DNA of 64,000 nt from CAVRRZ01 sp963723745. GTDB lineage: Bacteria > Actinomycetota > Actinomycetes > Mycobacteriales > Geodermatophilaceae. The notes under the pieces were generated by a model. That model searched no databases and was not told the DNA's origin. It saw only the letters and a program-made list of their open reading frames with translations. Made by a program: the position numbers and the translations under genes. The stretch covers positions 186,001 to 250,000 of the forward strand of contig CAVRRZ010000005.1 in the NCBI GenBank assembly GCA_963723745.1. The letters run 5' to 3'. Position 1 is the first letter of the stretch. Every line of letters begins with the position of its first letter. Shown piece after piece: positions 32,433 to 42,142 of the stretch.

Positions 32433-34541
32433 CTAGGACAGCGCGTCGGTCAGCAACGTGACCAGCGCCTCGAGCTGCACGTCGGACGACGACACGTCCT
32501 CCCCGGAGCCGTCGAGCGCCCGCGCGGCGAGCCCCGCCTTGCTGTCGATCAGCTCGGCGATGCGGGCGTCGATCGTCTGCGCGGCGATGATGCGCCACGC
32601 GGTCACCGGCTCGGTCTGACCGATGCGGTGGCTGCGGTCGATGGCCTGGGTCTGCTCCGCGTCGGTCCAGGACAGCTCGGCGAGCACGACGTTGGAGGCC
32701 ACCTGCAGGTTGAGGCCCACACCGGCCGCGGTCAGGGAGCAGACCGCGACGGCGACGTCGGGGTCCTTCACGAACGCGTCGATGTTCTTCTGCCGCGCCG
32801 TCGGCGTCTGGTCGCCGCGGATCGACGAGAAGCGGACCCCCTGCGTGGTGAACACCTCCTCGGCGGCGTCCATCACGTCGACGTGCTTGGCGAAGAACAC
32901 GACCTTGCCCGCGCTGCGGGCCAGCTGCGCGGCGTAGTCGGCGGCGAGGCCGGCCTTCGCCTGGCCGATCCGCCGCATCATGCTGAACACGTTCTCGCCG
33001 GACTTCGTGGCCGCGTCCTTCAGCTCCGAGCGGGCCACCCGGCGCACCAGGTCGAGGTCGATGCCCACGACGGCGGCGTCGGACGAGCGGTTCGCGAGTG
33101 CGGACTCGTACCGCGCCACCATCCGGCGGGCGAGGTCCCGCTCGGCCGCCCGGATCGACCGCCCGGCCGGCCCGTCGAGCTCCACGGGGAGGTCGGCGAT
33201 GCGCCGGGCCGGGATGTCTGCGGCCACGTCGACCTTGCGGCGACGGACGATGCCGAGATCGACCACGCAGGCGCGGGCGGCCGGATAGAACCCGGGGTCG
33301 GCGGGGGTAAGCCCGGTGTCCTCGAGGGCATCCATCAGGTCACCGAGCGGCTTGGTCTCGTCGATCCAGCCGAGGAACTGCCAGATGGCCCGGAAGTCGT
33401 CGATGTCGTTGATCAGCGGCGTGCCGGTCAGCGCCATCAGCAGGGGGCGGGCGACCCGGGCCCGGATGCGCTCGGAGAGCTCGAGGACGTGCTGCGAGCG
33501 CTGGGAGGTCTTGTTCTTGATGAAGTGCGCCTCGTCGACCACCATGCCGCGGAAGCCGAAGTCGCCGATCCACCCGACGTGGCGGTCGAGCACCTCGTAG
33601 TTGACGACGACGATGTCGGCGAAGCCGTCGATCGTCTCGCCGTTGCCGTGGATCACCGTCGCCGAGCGGCGGGGTGTCCACCGGCCCGCCTCGCGCGCCC
33701 AGTTCGTCTTGACGACGTTCGGGACGACCACGAGCAACGGATAGGCGTTCGCCGCCTCCGCGGCCAGCAGAGCCTGCGCCGTCTTGCCCAGGCCCGGCTC
33801 GTCGGCGAGCAGGAAGGTGCGGTGGCCGGTGGCCGCGGCGGCGATCACCTGCGCCTGGTGCGGCATCAGCTCGAGACCGCCCGGGGCCTGCAGGGAGGAC
33901 GGCGCGGGCAGGGTCATGCAGGCCGAGGCGCCGGCGCCGGCGCGTTCGAAGGAACTCAGGAGCGGCCCGAGCAGCTCCCATCCGGCCAGGCGGTGCGCAC
34001 GGACCGGGGCCGGCCGGACGGCGTCGAAGTCGGGGGCGAGGAAGGGGTTGGCCAGCTGCCTGGACACCACCGACTGCGGCACCACCCGTCGCTCGGTCGC
34101 AGCCGGCGTCGGCACCTGCCTCGGCGGGGCGGGCACCTCGGCCGGCGTCTCGATGCCGGCCGCGGCCAGCATGTCGCGCTTGAGCGACCGGGCCGCGTCG
34201 GAGACAACGGCATCGTCGGCGAGGAGCGCGAGGAGACCGGGATCCCGGACGGCGGTCTTCGCCAGGATCGTCGCGATCCCGTCCAGCCGCTTCTGCTGCT
34301 CCGCCCGGCGGGCCTCCCCGCCGGCCCCGTCGGCCCGGATCCGCGCGTGCTCCTCGCGCACCACCAGCGCGACGGCCTGGAACCTGGTGCGCACAGCGGG
34401 GGTCGCGGGCCCGCGCTGGACGGCCGCCTCGACCTCCCGGACGGCTCGCGCGAGCACCGAGATGACGTCGTCGCGGCCGCGCCGCTGGGTGCGCGGGGCG
34501 GAACGGCGAGAGCGCGCCTGGCTCTGGCCTCGTCGGGCCAA
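32433..34541 (-). CDS. Snf2/SMARCAL1-type DNA helicase
   Basis: The 702-residue protein has two RecA-like domains. Domain 1 carries LLADEPGLGKTAQALLA (Walker A), MVVDEAHFIKN (DEAH box) and LLMALTGTPLIND (motif III). Domain 2 carries KVVFFAKHVDVMDAAEEVF, VAVCSLTAAGVGLNLQVASNVVLAE and AIDRSHRIGQTEPV (motif VI). The first 220 residues are charged and without known domain. Motor architecture and size fit the SMARCAL1/HARP-like bacterial group that remodels or anneals DNA using ATP. The start TTG 34541 is preceded by GAGGAGGAG. It is transcribed toward the acyl-CoA dehydrogenase but 90 bp separate them. Confidence 0.88.
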   Translation of the reverse strand: MARRGQSQARSRRSAPRTQRRGRDDVISVLARAVREVEAAVQRGPATPAVRTRFQAVALVVREEHARIRADGAGGEARRAEQQKRLDGIATILAKTAVRDPGLLALLADDAVVSDAARSLKRDMLAAAGIETPAEVPAPPRQVPTPAATERRVVPQSVVSRQLANPFLAPDFDAVRPAPVRAHRLAGWELLGPLLSSFERAGAGASACMTLPAPSSLQAPGGLELMPHQAQVIAAAATGHRTFLLADEPGLGKTAQALLAAEAANAYPLLVVVPNVVKTNWAREAGRWTPRRSATVIHGNGETIDGFADIVVVNYEVLDRHVGWIGDFGFRGMVVDEAHFIKNKTSQRSQHVLELSERIRARVARPLLMALTGTPLINDIDDFRAIWQFLGWIDETKPLGDLMDALEDTGLTPADPGFYPAARACVVDLGIVRRRKVDVAADIPARRIADLPVELDGPAGRSIRAAERDLARRMVARYESALANRSSDAAVVGIDLDLVRRVARSELKDAATKSGENVFSMMRRIGQAKAGLAADYAAQLARSAGKVVFFAKHVDVMDAAEEVFTTQGVRFSSIRGDQTPTARQKNIDAFVKDPDVAVAVCSLTAAGVGLNLQVASNVVLAELSWTDAEQTQAIDRSHRIGQTEPVTAWRIIAAQTIDARIAELIDSKAGLAARALDGSGEDVSSSDVQLEALVTLLTDALS

Positions 34542-34837
34542 GGACTCCTCCTCTGCGATACCCCGGCGGGACTGCCGCGGGCGGTTGCCCTTGCGCAGTC
34601 CTGCATCCGGGGCGGCGGGTGTCGCGAGGAGAGGCCCTGGACGGACTGCTCCGGAAGCGACCGGGCGCCACGGATCTGCGAGAGATCGACGCCCCGGGGG
34701 CCGGTTGGCCCGCCACGGTGGGAACTTCGACCACCAGTCGGTGGCCGGGGCCCCGACTGCACAGGACCAGCAGTCGCCGGACGGGGCGACGGCCTGCCTG
34801 GAGCCGGTGCCGGACCCATCCTAGCGTCCTGCGGCCG

Positions 34838-35938
34838 TCATGCCGAGCGGCGCAACCCGTACCGACGACCGGCGAGCCGGCGCGGGCCCGGGCGCGCCGC
34901 GGCCTCCCTCGCCGATTCCTGCGCCTGTGTCGTCTCGATCCAGGCGTCGATGGTCTCCCACCAGTGGTAGAGCCACTCGGTGCGCTCCGTCTCGCCGTCC
35001 GGCACCTCGGCAGCCGGGACGAACCACCAGCGCAGGTGCAGGGTCTTGTCCATCGGCAGGTACCGCCACACGTCCCGCACGGTGCTCAGGTGCTCGAGCC
35101 CGGTGTGCGCGACGAAGACGACGTCGGCGTGGGGGGCGGCCCCCAGCGCGGCCAGGACCCCCGCGGGACGGGGCGGGAGGAGGTGCCGCATGGCCTCGGC
35201 ACGACGGGCCGCGGCCGCGTGCCCGCGGTCGCGCAGGCGCTGGATGGCCCGGAACCGGCGGCGCGGCGTGACGTTCGCCCCCTCCGGGAAGATCAGCAGG
35301 GCGTCCTCCTCGCCCAGACCCCGGGCGAGTTCGGCGATCGCCTCGGCCGAGCCGGCACCCGCCGCCGGGCCGGGCCCGACGAAGGAGTTGGGCAGCCGGT
35401 TGAGGTAGACGTCGATCAGCGGGTCGAGCTGCAGCACGTCCTTGAGGACGATCCGCGGCCGGCGCAGGTGGTCGCGGTCCATCAGCGTGTGCACGAGGAG
35501 AAACGAGTCGCCCGGGCCGGCGTGCCGGGAGAGCACCACCATGGCGTTCGTCGAGCCGGGCACCCCGTCGTCCAGGGGTGACCAGGAGGCGCCGTCGGTG
35601 ACCAGCCGGAGGGCGAACAGCCGTCGCGCCACCCGCATCAGCACGTCGAGCAGTAGCCGCAGCGCGGTGTAGTGGGCCGCCTGGTAGGCCGGGGCGCCGA
35701 CCCGGCGGCCGAAGCCGCTGAGCACCCACAGCACGGCCGCCACGACGAGCCCGGCCACCTGCAGGCCCAGGTAGACCAGGGCGAAGCACAGCACCCGCAG
35801 GCCGCGCCACCGCCCGGGCAACCACAGCGAGGCCACGGCCGCGACCACGACCAGCACCGGCAGCAGTGCCACCGCGGCCACCAGGGCGACGATCAGCAGT
35901 GGCCCGGCCAACCGGCGCACGGAACGGGGTGGCAGCAC
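34838..35938 (-). CDS. 1-acyl-sn-glycerol-3-phosphate acyltransferase-like membrane protein
   Basis: In this 366-residue protein the N-terminal 100 residues form two or three membrane helices. The acyltransferase domain follows with the H-x4-D motif LSRHAGPGDSFLL, the substrate region NRLPNSFVGPG and LLIFPEGANVTPRRRFRAI (EG-type motif). It should acylate a lysophospholipid or glycerol phosphate at the inner membrane face. The start GTG 35938 is one base after the stop of the patatin gene, so the two are co-transcribed. A lipase paired with an acyltransferase suggests lipid remodelling. Confidence 0.86.
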   Translation of the reverse strand: MLPPRSVRRLAGPLLIVALVAAVALLPVLVVVAAVASLWLPGRWRGLRVLCFALVYLGLQVAGLVVAAVLWVLSGFGRRVGAPAYQAAHYTALRLLLDVLMRVARRLFALRLVTDGASWSPLDDGVPGSTNAMVVLSRHAGPGDSFLLVHTLMDRDHLRRPRIVLKDVLQLDPLIDVYLNRLPNSFVGPGPAAGAGSAEAIAELARGLGEEDALLIFPEGANVTPRRRFRAIQRLRDRGHAAAARRAEAMRHLLPPRPAGVLAALGAAPHADVVFVAHTGLEHLSTVRDVWRYLPMDKTLHLRWWFVPAAEVPDGETERTEWLYHWWETIDAWIETTQAQESAREAAARPGPRRLAGRRYGLRRSA

Positions 35939-35939
35939 C

Positions 35940-36833
35940 TCAGGCCGCCCCGTCCCCGGCCGCGACGGGCCGGTCCAGGTAGTCGCCCGCCGCTGCGTGG
36001 GCCCGTTCGACGCGGCCGGGCACGTCGGCGAAGTTGCGGTAGCGCAGGTTCCGCAGGTCGCCGGCCGCCGGTGCGGCCGCCTCGCCCGAGGGCAGGACGT
36101 GCACCCGGACGCCTGGGGGCAGTTCCGCGAGGTCGGCGGCGAACCGGTGCCGCCGGGCGATCTCGAACGCGACCAGCGCCACCTCCCACGGCCGGGACGG
36201 CGGACGCAGCGGCCGCTCGATCCGCCCGACGTGCAGCACGTAGATGGTGTCGGCACCGAGTGCCACCGCGCGGCCCACCGGGATGCTGTGCACCAGTCCC
36301 CCGTCCAGGTAGTGCTCGCCGTCGACCTCCACCGGCGGCAGCAGGCCCGGCACCGCGCAGGACGCGAGGACCGCCTCGATCAGCGGCCCCTCGGTGAACC
36401 AGTGCTCGGCGGCGCGCTCGATGCTGGCCGCCACGCACTGGAAGGGCACCTGCAACTCGGCGAAGGTCGGCACGGGCAGGTGCGCCTGCAGCAGGTCGCG
36501 CAGGGGCTCGCGGGAGTGCACGTGGGTGCGGGTCCGCACCAGCGTGCGCGCGCGGGACAGCACGGACCCGGCGAAGATCCCCTCGGAGGTCATCTCCGAC
36601 CAGACCCGCCGCAGCCGCTCCACGCCGCGCGTCGTGGGGTCGGCGGCGACGAGCGCGCCGTTGATGGCACCCACCGACGTACCCACGATCAGGTCCGGGC
36701 GGACGCCGTGCTCGAACAGGGCCTGGAGCATCCCGACCTCGGCCGCGCCGAGCACTCCCCCGCCCCCGAGCACGAACGCCGTCGCCCCCCGCGCCCCCGG
36801 GCCCCGGGTCGATGCCGTGTCCGCTGATGCCAT
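35940..36833 (-). CDS. Patatin-like phospholipase, RssA type
   Basis: This compact 297-residue patatin has FVLGGGGVLGAAEVGML (oxyanion loop), LIVGTSVGAINGALVA (nucleophile Ser in GTSVG) and HYLDGGLVHSIPVGRAV (catalytic Asp). The size and the GTSVG form match the RssA/YchK branch. The start ATG 36833 begins just ahead of the domain (MASADTAST); no ribosome binding site is visible and the transcript may be leaderless. The open frame upstream is Gly/Ser-rich and overlaps the divergent small gene, so I left it out. It runs into the acyltransferase gene with one base between. Confidence 0.86.
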   Translation of the reverse strand: MASADTASTRGPGARGATAFVLGGGGVLGAAEVGMLQALFEHGVRPDLIVGTSVGAINGALVAADPTTRGVERLRRVWSEMTSEGIFAGSVLSRARTLVRTRTHVHSREPLRDLLQAHLPVPTFAELQVPFQCVAASIERAAEHWFTEGPLIEAVLASCAVPGLLPPVEVDGEHYLDGGLVHSIPVGRAVALGADTIYVLHVGRIERPLRPPSRPWEVALVAFEIARRHRFAADLAELPPGVRVHVLPSGEAAAPAAGDLRNLRYRNFADVPGRVERAHAAAGDYLDRPVAAGDGAA

Positions 36834-36885
36834 GACCGCATCGTGCCAAGCAGCGGATGCCCCGGCGCGCTGGTTCACTCGTGGC

Positions 36886-37056
36886 ATGGTTGCGCCGTTG
36901 CCCGAGCCGGAGCCGGAGCTCGACCCCGACCAGCCCGTTCCCGACGACCCGGGCGAGCTCCTCCCCGACGCACCGCAGCCGCTCCCGCCGCCGCCCATCG
37001 AGGCCACACCGGACGATCCCGGCGGTGACCCGGGCGGCGTTCCCGAGCCCGCCTGA
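36886..37056 (+). CDS. Small acidic, proline-rich protein
   Basis: This 56-residue frame starts at ATG 36886, 52 bp from and divergent to the patatin gene. The product begins MVAPLPEPEPELDPDQPVPD and is dominated by Pro, Glu and Asp; it is surely disordered. No ribosome binding site is obvious. I list it because such short acidic Pro-rich frames starting at a divergent promoter are common and conserved in related actinobacteria, but it may not be a gene. The gap 37057-37224 after it shows nothing else. Confidence 0.4.
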   Translation: MVAPLPEPEPELDPDQPVPDDPGELLPDAPQPLPPPPIEATPDDPGGDPGGVPEPA

Positions 37057-37224
37057 TCGAGCCGTCAGGCCGATCCGCGCAGCGGGCGCGGCGCCCGGCC
37101 CCGGGTGGGCCGCCACGGACGGCGAGCGCACGGCCGCCTGCCCACGGAGGCTACTTTCGAGACCATGTCGCCCTGCCGCGAAGTACCGCTCCCCCTGCCG
37201 CTCCGCTCGGGCCGGTGCTGAACC

Positions 37225-40083
37225 GTGGCCGTCGCTGACCGGCGCACCGGGCGGGCGCCGGCCGCCGACCGGGACGACGACCTGCTCGCCCCGGACGACG
37301 GTCTGGTGGCCGCGCTGGACGGGGCCGCGCCCGGCGGGGTGACCGCCCGCGCGTCCGACCGGCTCTCCTTCGCGCACGACGCGTCGCACTACCTGCTGGT
37401 GCCGCAGGCCGTGGTCACCCCCTGGGACGCGTCGCAGGTCGCGGCCCTGCTGCGCGTCAGCGCCACCCGGGGCGTGCCGCTCACCTTCCGCTCCGGCGGC
37501 ACCAGCCTCTCCGGCCAGGCGACGGCCGGCGGGGTGCTCGTGGACACCCGGCGCAACTTCCGGGGCATCGAGGTGCTCGACGAGGGCACGAGGGTGCGGG
37601 TGCAGCCCGGAGCGACCGTGCGGGCGGTCAACGCCCGGCTGGCCCCGTACGGCCGCAAGCTCGGCCCCGACCCGGCCAGCGAGTCCGCCTGCACGATCGG
37701 TGGCGTCGTCGCGAACAACTCCAGCGGCATGGCCTGCGGCACCGAGCTCAACACCTACCGGACCCTGGAGTCCGCCGTCCTGGTGCTGCCGAGCGGCACC
37801 GTCCTCGACACCGCCGCGCCCGACGCCGACGAGCGGCTCCGCGCGCTGGAGCCGTCCGTGTACGAAGGGCTCGCCCGGCTGCGCGACCGCGTGCGGGGCA
37901 ACCCGTCGTCGGTCGCGACGATCGAGAAGCTGTACTCCCTGAAGAACACCATGGGGTACGGGGTGAACTCCTTCGTCGACCACGACCGCCCCGTCGACGT
38001 GCTGCTGCACCTGGTGGTCGGCAGCGAGGGCACGCTGGCCTTCGTCGCCTCGGCCACCTTCCGCACCGTCCCGGCCCACCCGTACGCCGCGACCGCGCTG
38101 CTGATCTTCCCCGACCTGGCCGCCGCGACCGGCTCGCTGCCCGCGCTGGTGGACACCGGGTTCGCGACCATCGAGCTGCTCGACGCCACGAGCCTGCGCG
38201 TCGCGCAGGACCTGCCGGACGCCGGTGCGCAGCTGCGCGCGCTCGACGTGCGCGGCCACGCCGCCCTGCTGGTCGAGCACCAGCAGCCGACGACCGGGGA
38301 GCTCGACGACCGGGTCGCCGCCTCCGTGCGGGTCTTCGCCGACCTGCCCCTGGCCAGCCCGGGGGCGCTGAGCACCGACGCGGCGGCCCGCGCCGCGCTG
38401 TGGCACATCCGCAAGGGGCTCTACACCTCGGTCGCGGGTGCGCGGCCGTCCGGGACGACGGCGCTGCTCGAGGACGTCGCCGTCCCCGTGGCGCGGCTGC
38501 TCCCCACCTGCCAGGAGCTCATCGGCCTGTTCGACCGGCACGGCTACTCCGGCAGCGTGATCTTCGGCCACGCGAAGGACGGCAACGTCCACTTCATGCT
38601 CAACGAGGACTTCGACTCACCCGAGAACATCGAGCGCTACCTGCGCTTCACCGACGACATGGTCGACCTGGTGCTCGCCGCCGACGGCACCCTCAAGGCC
38701 GAGCACGGCACCGGCCGGATCATGGCCCCGTTCGTGCGCCGGCAGTACGGCGACGAGCTCTACGAGGTCATGCAGGAGACCAAGCGGCTGCTCGACCCGC
38801 ACGGCCTGCTCAACCCCGGCGTCCTGCTCGACGAGGACCCGGCCGCGCACATCAGCCACCTCAAGTCGACGCCGACCGTCGAGGTCGAGGTGGACCGGTG
38901 CGTCGAGTGCGGGTTCTGCGAGCCGGTCTGCCCCAGCAAGGACCTCACCACCACCCCGCGCCGCCGCATCGTGCTGCGCCGCGAGATGGCCCGCGCCCGG
39001 GAGACCGGCGACGGCGACCTGCTGGCCCGGCTCGAGGACGAGTACCGGTACGACGCGATCGACACCTGCGCGGTCGACGGGATGTGCCAGACCGCCTGCC
39101 CCGTCCTGATCGACACCGGCGACCTGACCCGCCGGCTGCGCGCCGAGCACAGCGGCCGGGTCGAGCAGAAGGTGTGGGCCGCCGCGGCACGGCACTGGGA
39201 CGGCGCCACGCGTGCGGCCGCGACCGCGCTCACCGTCGCGAAGGCCGTGCCCGCACCCCTGCCGCGCGGCGCGACGGCGGTGGGCCGGGCGCTGCTCGGC
39301 GACGAGGTCGTGCCCGCCTGGTCCCCGGACCTCCCGCGCGGCGGCAGCCGCCGCCGACCACGGCCCGACGACGCCGCGCAGGCGGTCTACTTCCCCGCCT
39401 GCATCTCCACGATGTTCGGCCCGGCGGAGGGCGCCCCCGGCGTCCGCGACGCGTTCCTCGCGCTGTGCGAGCGGGCCGGCGTCCCGGTGCGGGTGCCCGA
39501 CGGGATCGCCTCGCTGTGCTGCGGCACCCCGTGGAAGTCCAAGGGGCTCACCACCGGCTACGCCGCCATGCGGGAGCAGGTCGCGCCCACCCTCCGGACG
39601 GCGTCCGACGGCGGCGCGCTGCCCGTCGTGGTCGACGCGGCGTCCTGCACCGAGGGCCTGATCCGGCTGCTGGACGACGAGGGCATCCCCGTGATCGACG
39701 CGGTCGCGTTCGTCGACGCCACCGTGCTCCCCCGGTTGCCCGCGGCCCGGCGGGTGGCCTCCGTCACCGTCCACCCGACCTGCTCGTCCACTCAGCTCGG
39801 CATCAATCCGGCGCTGCTCCGGGTGGCCGCCGCGGCGGCCGATGAAGTGGTGCAGCCCGAGGACTGGCTGTGCTGCGGCTTCGCGGGCGACCGGGGACTG
39901 CTGCACCCCGAGCTGACCGCGTCGGCGACGGCCGCCGAGGCGCGGGCGGTGCAGCGCCACCCCACCGCCGCGTACGCCTCGGTCAACCGCACCTGCGAGC
40001 TCGGCCTGTCCCGCGGGACCGGGCACGCGTACCGGCACGTGCTCGAACTCCTCGAGGAGGCGACCCGGCCGCTCCCGGGCTGA
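37225..40083 (+). CDS. FAD-linked oxidase fused to an Fe-S (CCG) reductase domain, D-lactate/D-2-hydroxyacid dehydrogenase type
   Basis: The 952-residue protein has an N-terminal FAD_binding_4 domain (about 50-280: VPLTFRSGGTSLSGQATAGG, PDPASESACTIGGVVANNSSG) and an FAD-oxidase C domain (about 290-545: GHAKDGNVHFML, KAEHGTGR). Two 4Fe-4S motifs follow (CVECGFCEPVCPS from about 559, CAVDGMCQTACP about 60 residues later), then two cysteine-rich CCG motifs (CCGTPWKSKG, CCGFAGDRG). This architecture oxidises D-lactate or similar 2-hydroxyacids and passes electrons through Fe-S clusters to the respiratory chain. The start GTG 37225 fits the domain start. The gene is intact and stands upstream of selO, 41 bp away. 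Confidence 0.9.
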   Translation: MAVADRRTGRAPAADRDDDLLAPDDGLVAALDGAAPGGVTARASDRLSFAHDASHYLLVPQAVVTPWDASQVAALLRVSATRGVPLTFRSGGTSLSGQATAGGVLVDTRRNFRGIEVLDEGTRVRVQPGATVRAVNARLAPYGRKLGPDPASESACTIGGVVANNSSGMACGTELNTYRTLESAVLVLPSGTVLDTAAPDADERLRALEPSVYEGLARLRDRVRGNPSSVATIEKLYSLKNTMGYGVNSFVDHDRPVDVLLHLVVGSEGTLAFVASATFRTVPAHPYAATALLIFPDLAAATGSLPALVDTGFATIELLDATSLRVAQDLPDAGAQLRALDVRGHAALLVEHQQPTTGELDDRVAASVRVFADLPLASPGALSTDAAARAALWHIRKGLYTSVAGARPSGTTALLEDVAVPVARLLPTCQELIGLFDRHGYSGSVIFGHAKDGNVHFMLNEDFDSPENIERYLRFTDDMVDLVLAADGTLKAEHGTGRIMAPFVRRQYGDELYEVMQETKRLLDPHGLLNPGVLLDEDPAAHISHLKSTPTVEVEVDRCVECGFCEPVCPSKDLTTTPRRRIVLRREMARARETGDGDLLARLEDEYRYDAIDTCAVDGMCQTACPVLIDTGDLTRRLRAEHSGRVEQKVWAAAARHWDGATRAAATALTVAKAVPAPLPRGATAVGRALLGDEVVPAWSPDLPRGGSRRRPRPDDAAQAVYFPACISTMFGPAEGAPGVRDAFLALCERAGVPVRVPDGIASLCCGTPWKSKGLTTGYAAMREQVAPTLRTASDGGALPVVVDAASCTEGLIRLLDDEGIPVIDAVAFVDATVLPRLPAARRVASVTVHPTCSSTQLGINPALLRVAAAAADEVVQPEDWLCCGFAGDRGLLHPELTASATAAEARAVQRHPTAAYASVNRTCELGLSRGTGHAYRHVLELLEEATRPLPG

Positions 40084-40124
40084 GCCGCGCGGCCCGCGTC
40101 GTGGAGGCACGTACGGTCGGGGGC

Positions 40125-41582
40125 GTGAGCATCGCGCCGCCGCCGACCGTCCGCCTCGGCGACCGGTTCGCCCGATCCCTGCCCGAGCTGTGCCTGCCGT
40201 GGCAGGCCGAGGCGGCCCCGGACCCGCGGCTGCTCGTGCTCAACGGACCGCTGGCCACCGAGCTGGGTCTGGACCCCGAGTGGCTGGCGACGCCGGACGG
40301 GGTGCTGCTCCTCGTCGGCACCGGCGTCCCCGACGGCGCGACCCCCGTGGCGCAGGTCTACGCGGGTCACCAGTTCGGCAACTACTCACCGCGCCTCGGG
40401 GACGGCCGGGCGCTGCTGCTGGGCGAGCTGTCCGACACCGACGGCGGGCTGCGCGACCTGCACCTGAAGGGCTCCGGGCGCACCCCGTTCGCCCGTGGCG
40501 GCGACGGCCTGGCCGCGGTCGGCCCGATGCTGCGCGAGTACGTCGTCAGCGAGGCCATGCACGCCCTCGGCATCCCCACCACGCGCTCGCTGGCCGTCGT
40601 GGCGACGGGGCGCCCGGTACGCCGCGAGTCCCTGCTGCCGGGTGCCGTGCTGGCCCGGGTGGCGCGCAGCCACCTGCGCGTGGGCACCTTCCAGTACGCG
40701 CGGGCCACCGGCGACGTCGACCTGCTGCGTCGCCTGGCCGACACCGCGATCAGCCGGCACCACCCGCACGCCGCGCGGGCCGACCAGCCCTACCTCGCCC
40801 TGTTCGAGGCGGTGGTGAGCGCCCAGGCGTCCCTGGTGGCGCGCTGGATGCTCGTCGGCTTCGTGCACGGGGTCATGAACACCGACAACATGACGATCTC
40901 GGGCGAGACGATCGACTACGGCCCCTGCGCGTTCGTGGACGCCTACGACCCCGCCACCGTCTACAGCTCGATCGACACCGGTGGGCGCTACGCATTCGGC
41001 AACCAGCCGGTCGTCGCCGAGTGGAACCTCGCTCGCCTCGCCGAGGCCCTCCTCCCCCTGATCGACGAGGACCAGGAGCGCGCGATCGCGGCGGCGGTCG
41101 AGGCGCTCGGCCGGTTCCGGCCGCAGTACGAGGCCGCGTGGGAGGCCGGCATGCGCGCCAAGCTGGGGCTGCCCGCGGACGACACCGACCCCGGGCTGAC
41201 CGGCGACCTGGTCGCGCTGCTCCAGGCGGACCGGGTCGACCTCACGTCCTTCTTCCGCGCGCTCGGTGCCGCCGCCCGCGGGGACGCGAGCCCCGCGCGC
41301 AACCTGTTCCTCGACCTGGCGGCCTTCGACGAGTGGGCGACGCGCTGGCGCGCGCTCGGTCCCGACCCAGACGCCATGGACCGGGTGAACCCGGTGTGCG
41401 TCCCCCGCAACCACCTCGTCGAGGAGGCTCTCGATGCGGCGACCGCCGGCGACCTGGTGCCGCTGCACCGCCTGCTGGACGCCGTGACGGCGCCGTTCGA
41501 GGCGCGGCCGGGTCTGGAGCGCTACGCCGCCCCGGCCCCCGACGGCTTCGCGAGCACGTACCGGACCTTCTGCGGCACCTGA
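40125..41582 (+). CDS. selO: Protein adenylyltransferase SelO (UPF0061/YdiU)
   Basis: This 485-residue pseudokinase-fold enzyme transfers AMP from ATP to Ser/Thr/Tyr of proteins. Family motifs are VYAGHQFGNYSPRLGDGRALLLGE, LHLKGSGRTPFARGGDG, MHALGIPTTRSLAVV, FVHGVMNTDNMTISGETIDYGPCAF (catalytic and metal-binding Asp/Asn) and NPVCVPRNHLVEEAL. The C-terminus ends FCGT, keeping the near-terminal cysteine that is selenocysteine in mammals and forms a regulatory disulfide in bacteria. The start GTG 40125 begins the domain; a GTG at 40101 is also possible. Its role in other bacteria is protection against oxidative stress. Confidence 0.93.
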   Translation: MSIAPPPTVRLGDRFARSLPELCLPWQAEAAPDPRLLVLNGPLATELGLDPEWLATPDGVLLLVGTGVPDGATPVAQVYAGHQFGNYSPRLGDGRALLLGELSDTDGGLRDLHLKGSGRTPFARGGDGLAAVGPMLREYVVSEAMHALGIPTTRSLAVVATGRPVRRESLLPGAVLARVARSHLRVGTFQYARATGDVDLLRRLADTAISRHHPHAARADQPYLALFEAVVSAQASLVARWMLVGFVHGVMNTDNMTISGETIDYGPCAFVDAYDPATVYSSIDTGGRYAFGNQPVVAEWNLARLAEALLPLIDEDQERAIAAAVEALGRFRPQYEAAWEAGMRAKLGLPADDTDPGLTGDLVALLQADRVDLTSFFRALGAAARGDASPARNLFLDLAAFDEWATRWRALGPDPDAMDRVNPVCVPRNHLVEEALDAATAGDLVPLHRLLDAVTAPFEARPGLERYAAPAPDGFASTYRTFCGT

Positions 41583-41634
41583 CGTCGCGGCCGCCGACGT
41601 TCGCACCCCTCATGCAGCGCCGGCAGCATGCTGC

Positions 41635-41670
41635 GTGTCCTTGAACGGCCCACTGAGGGACATGGACACC
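41635..41670. repeat. Intergenic GTGTCC/GGACAC motif, copy 1
   Basis: GTGTCC (41635-41640) and GGACAC (41664-41669) form an inverted pair around CGGCCCACTGAGGGACA. It shares GTGTCC, CGGCCCACT and GGGACA in the same order and similar spacing with the copy at 44693. Confidence 0.5.
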
Positions 41671-41724
41671 TGCCGGTCGGACTGAGGTAGTAGCGGCGGG
41701 GTCCGCCGGCATTAGCCTGCCGCT

Positions 41725-42126
41725 GTGCTGAGGGACCCGTCGCGGCTGTTGGCGGCTGCAACACGTGTGCAGGCCGATCTGAGACGAACGACGGGGAAGC
41801 CCTGGACTTGCTCTGTAGACCCGGACTACGTCCTTCACGTCTCCGACGGCGTGGTTGGCGAGCAAGTGCTGCTGGAGTCCGAAGTCGAGGACGAGGACTG
41901 GGTCGCGCCCTCGGAGGCGAGCCCCGATGAAGTCATCGGCGGGCTGAACGCTGACGCGGACGAGCTGGTCGCTTCCGAGGCCGCAGAAGTGCTGAGGAGC
42001 CTCGGCGAGACATGGCCGGTCTGTCCACAGCATCGCCGAGTGATGGGCATGTGTGAGGGTTGGTGGTACTGCGAGGGCGAGCCGTACCACGACGTCGCGG
42101 AAGTCGGCTCTCTCACGACCGGATGA
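41725..42126 (+). CDS. Hypothetical protein with a cysteine/histidine motif
   Basis: This 133-residue acidic protein starts at GTG 41725. The first 95 residues are soluble and strongly negative (LLESEVEDEDWVAPSEASPDEV). The end carries WPVCPQHRRVMGMCEGWWYCEGEPYHDV, where two Cys/His pairs could hold zinc in a small ribbon. Similar WPVCPxH...C endings occur in short actinobacterial proteins of unknown function. It is the first gene of the accessory stretch and I cannot name a function. Confidence 0.6.
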   Translation: MLRDPSRLLAAATRVQADLRRTTGKPWTCSVDPDYVLHVSDGVVGEQVLLESEVEDEDWVAPSEASPDEVIGGLNADADELVASEAAEVLRSLGETWPVCPQHRRVMGMCEGWWYCEGEPYHDVAEVGSLTTG

Positions 42127-42142
42127 AGGGTGACTGTCCCTG

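Noticed and set aside
32052..34970. 972-codon plus-strand open frame opposite the Snf2 helicase
   Set aside because: No recognisable domain; the minus strand has all helicase motifs.
35893..38592. Long minus-strand open frame covering the FAD/Fe-S gene and extending over the patatin
   Set aside because: No motif in its frame, and it conflicts with two solid genes.
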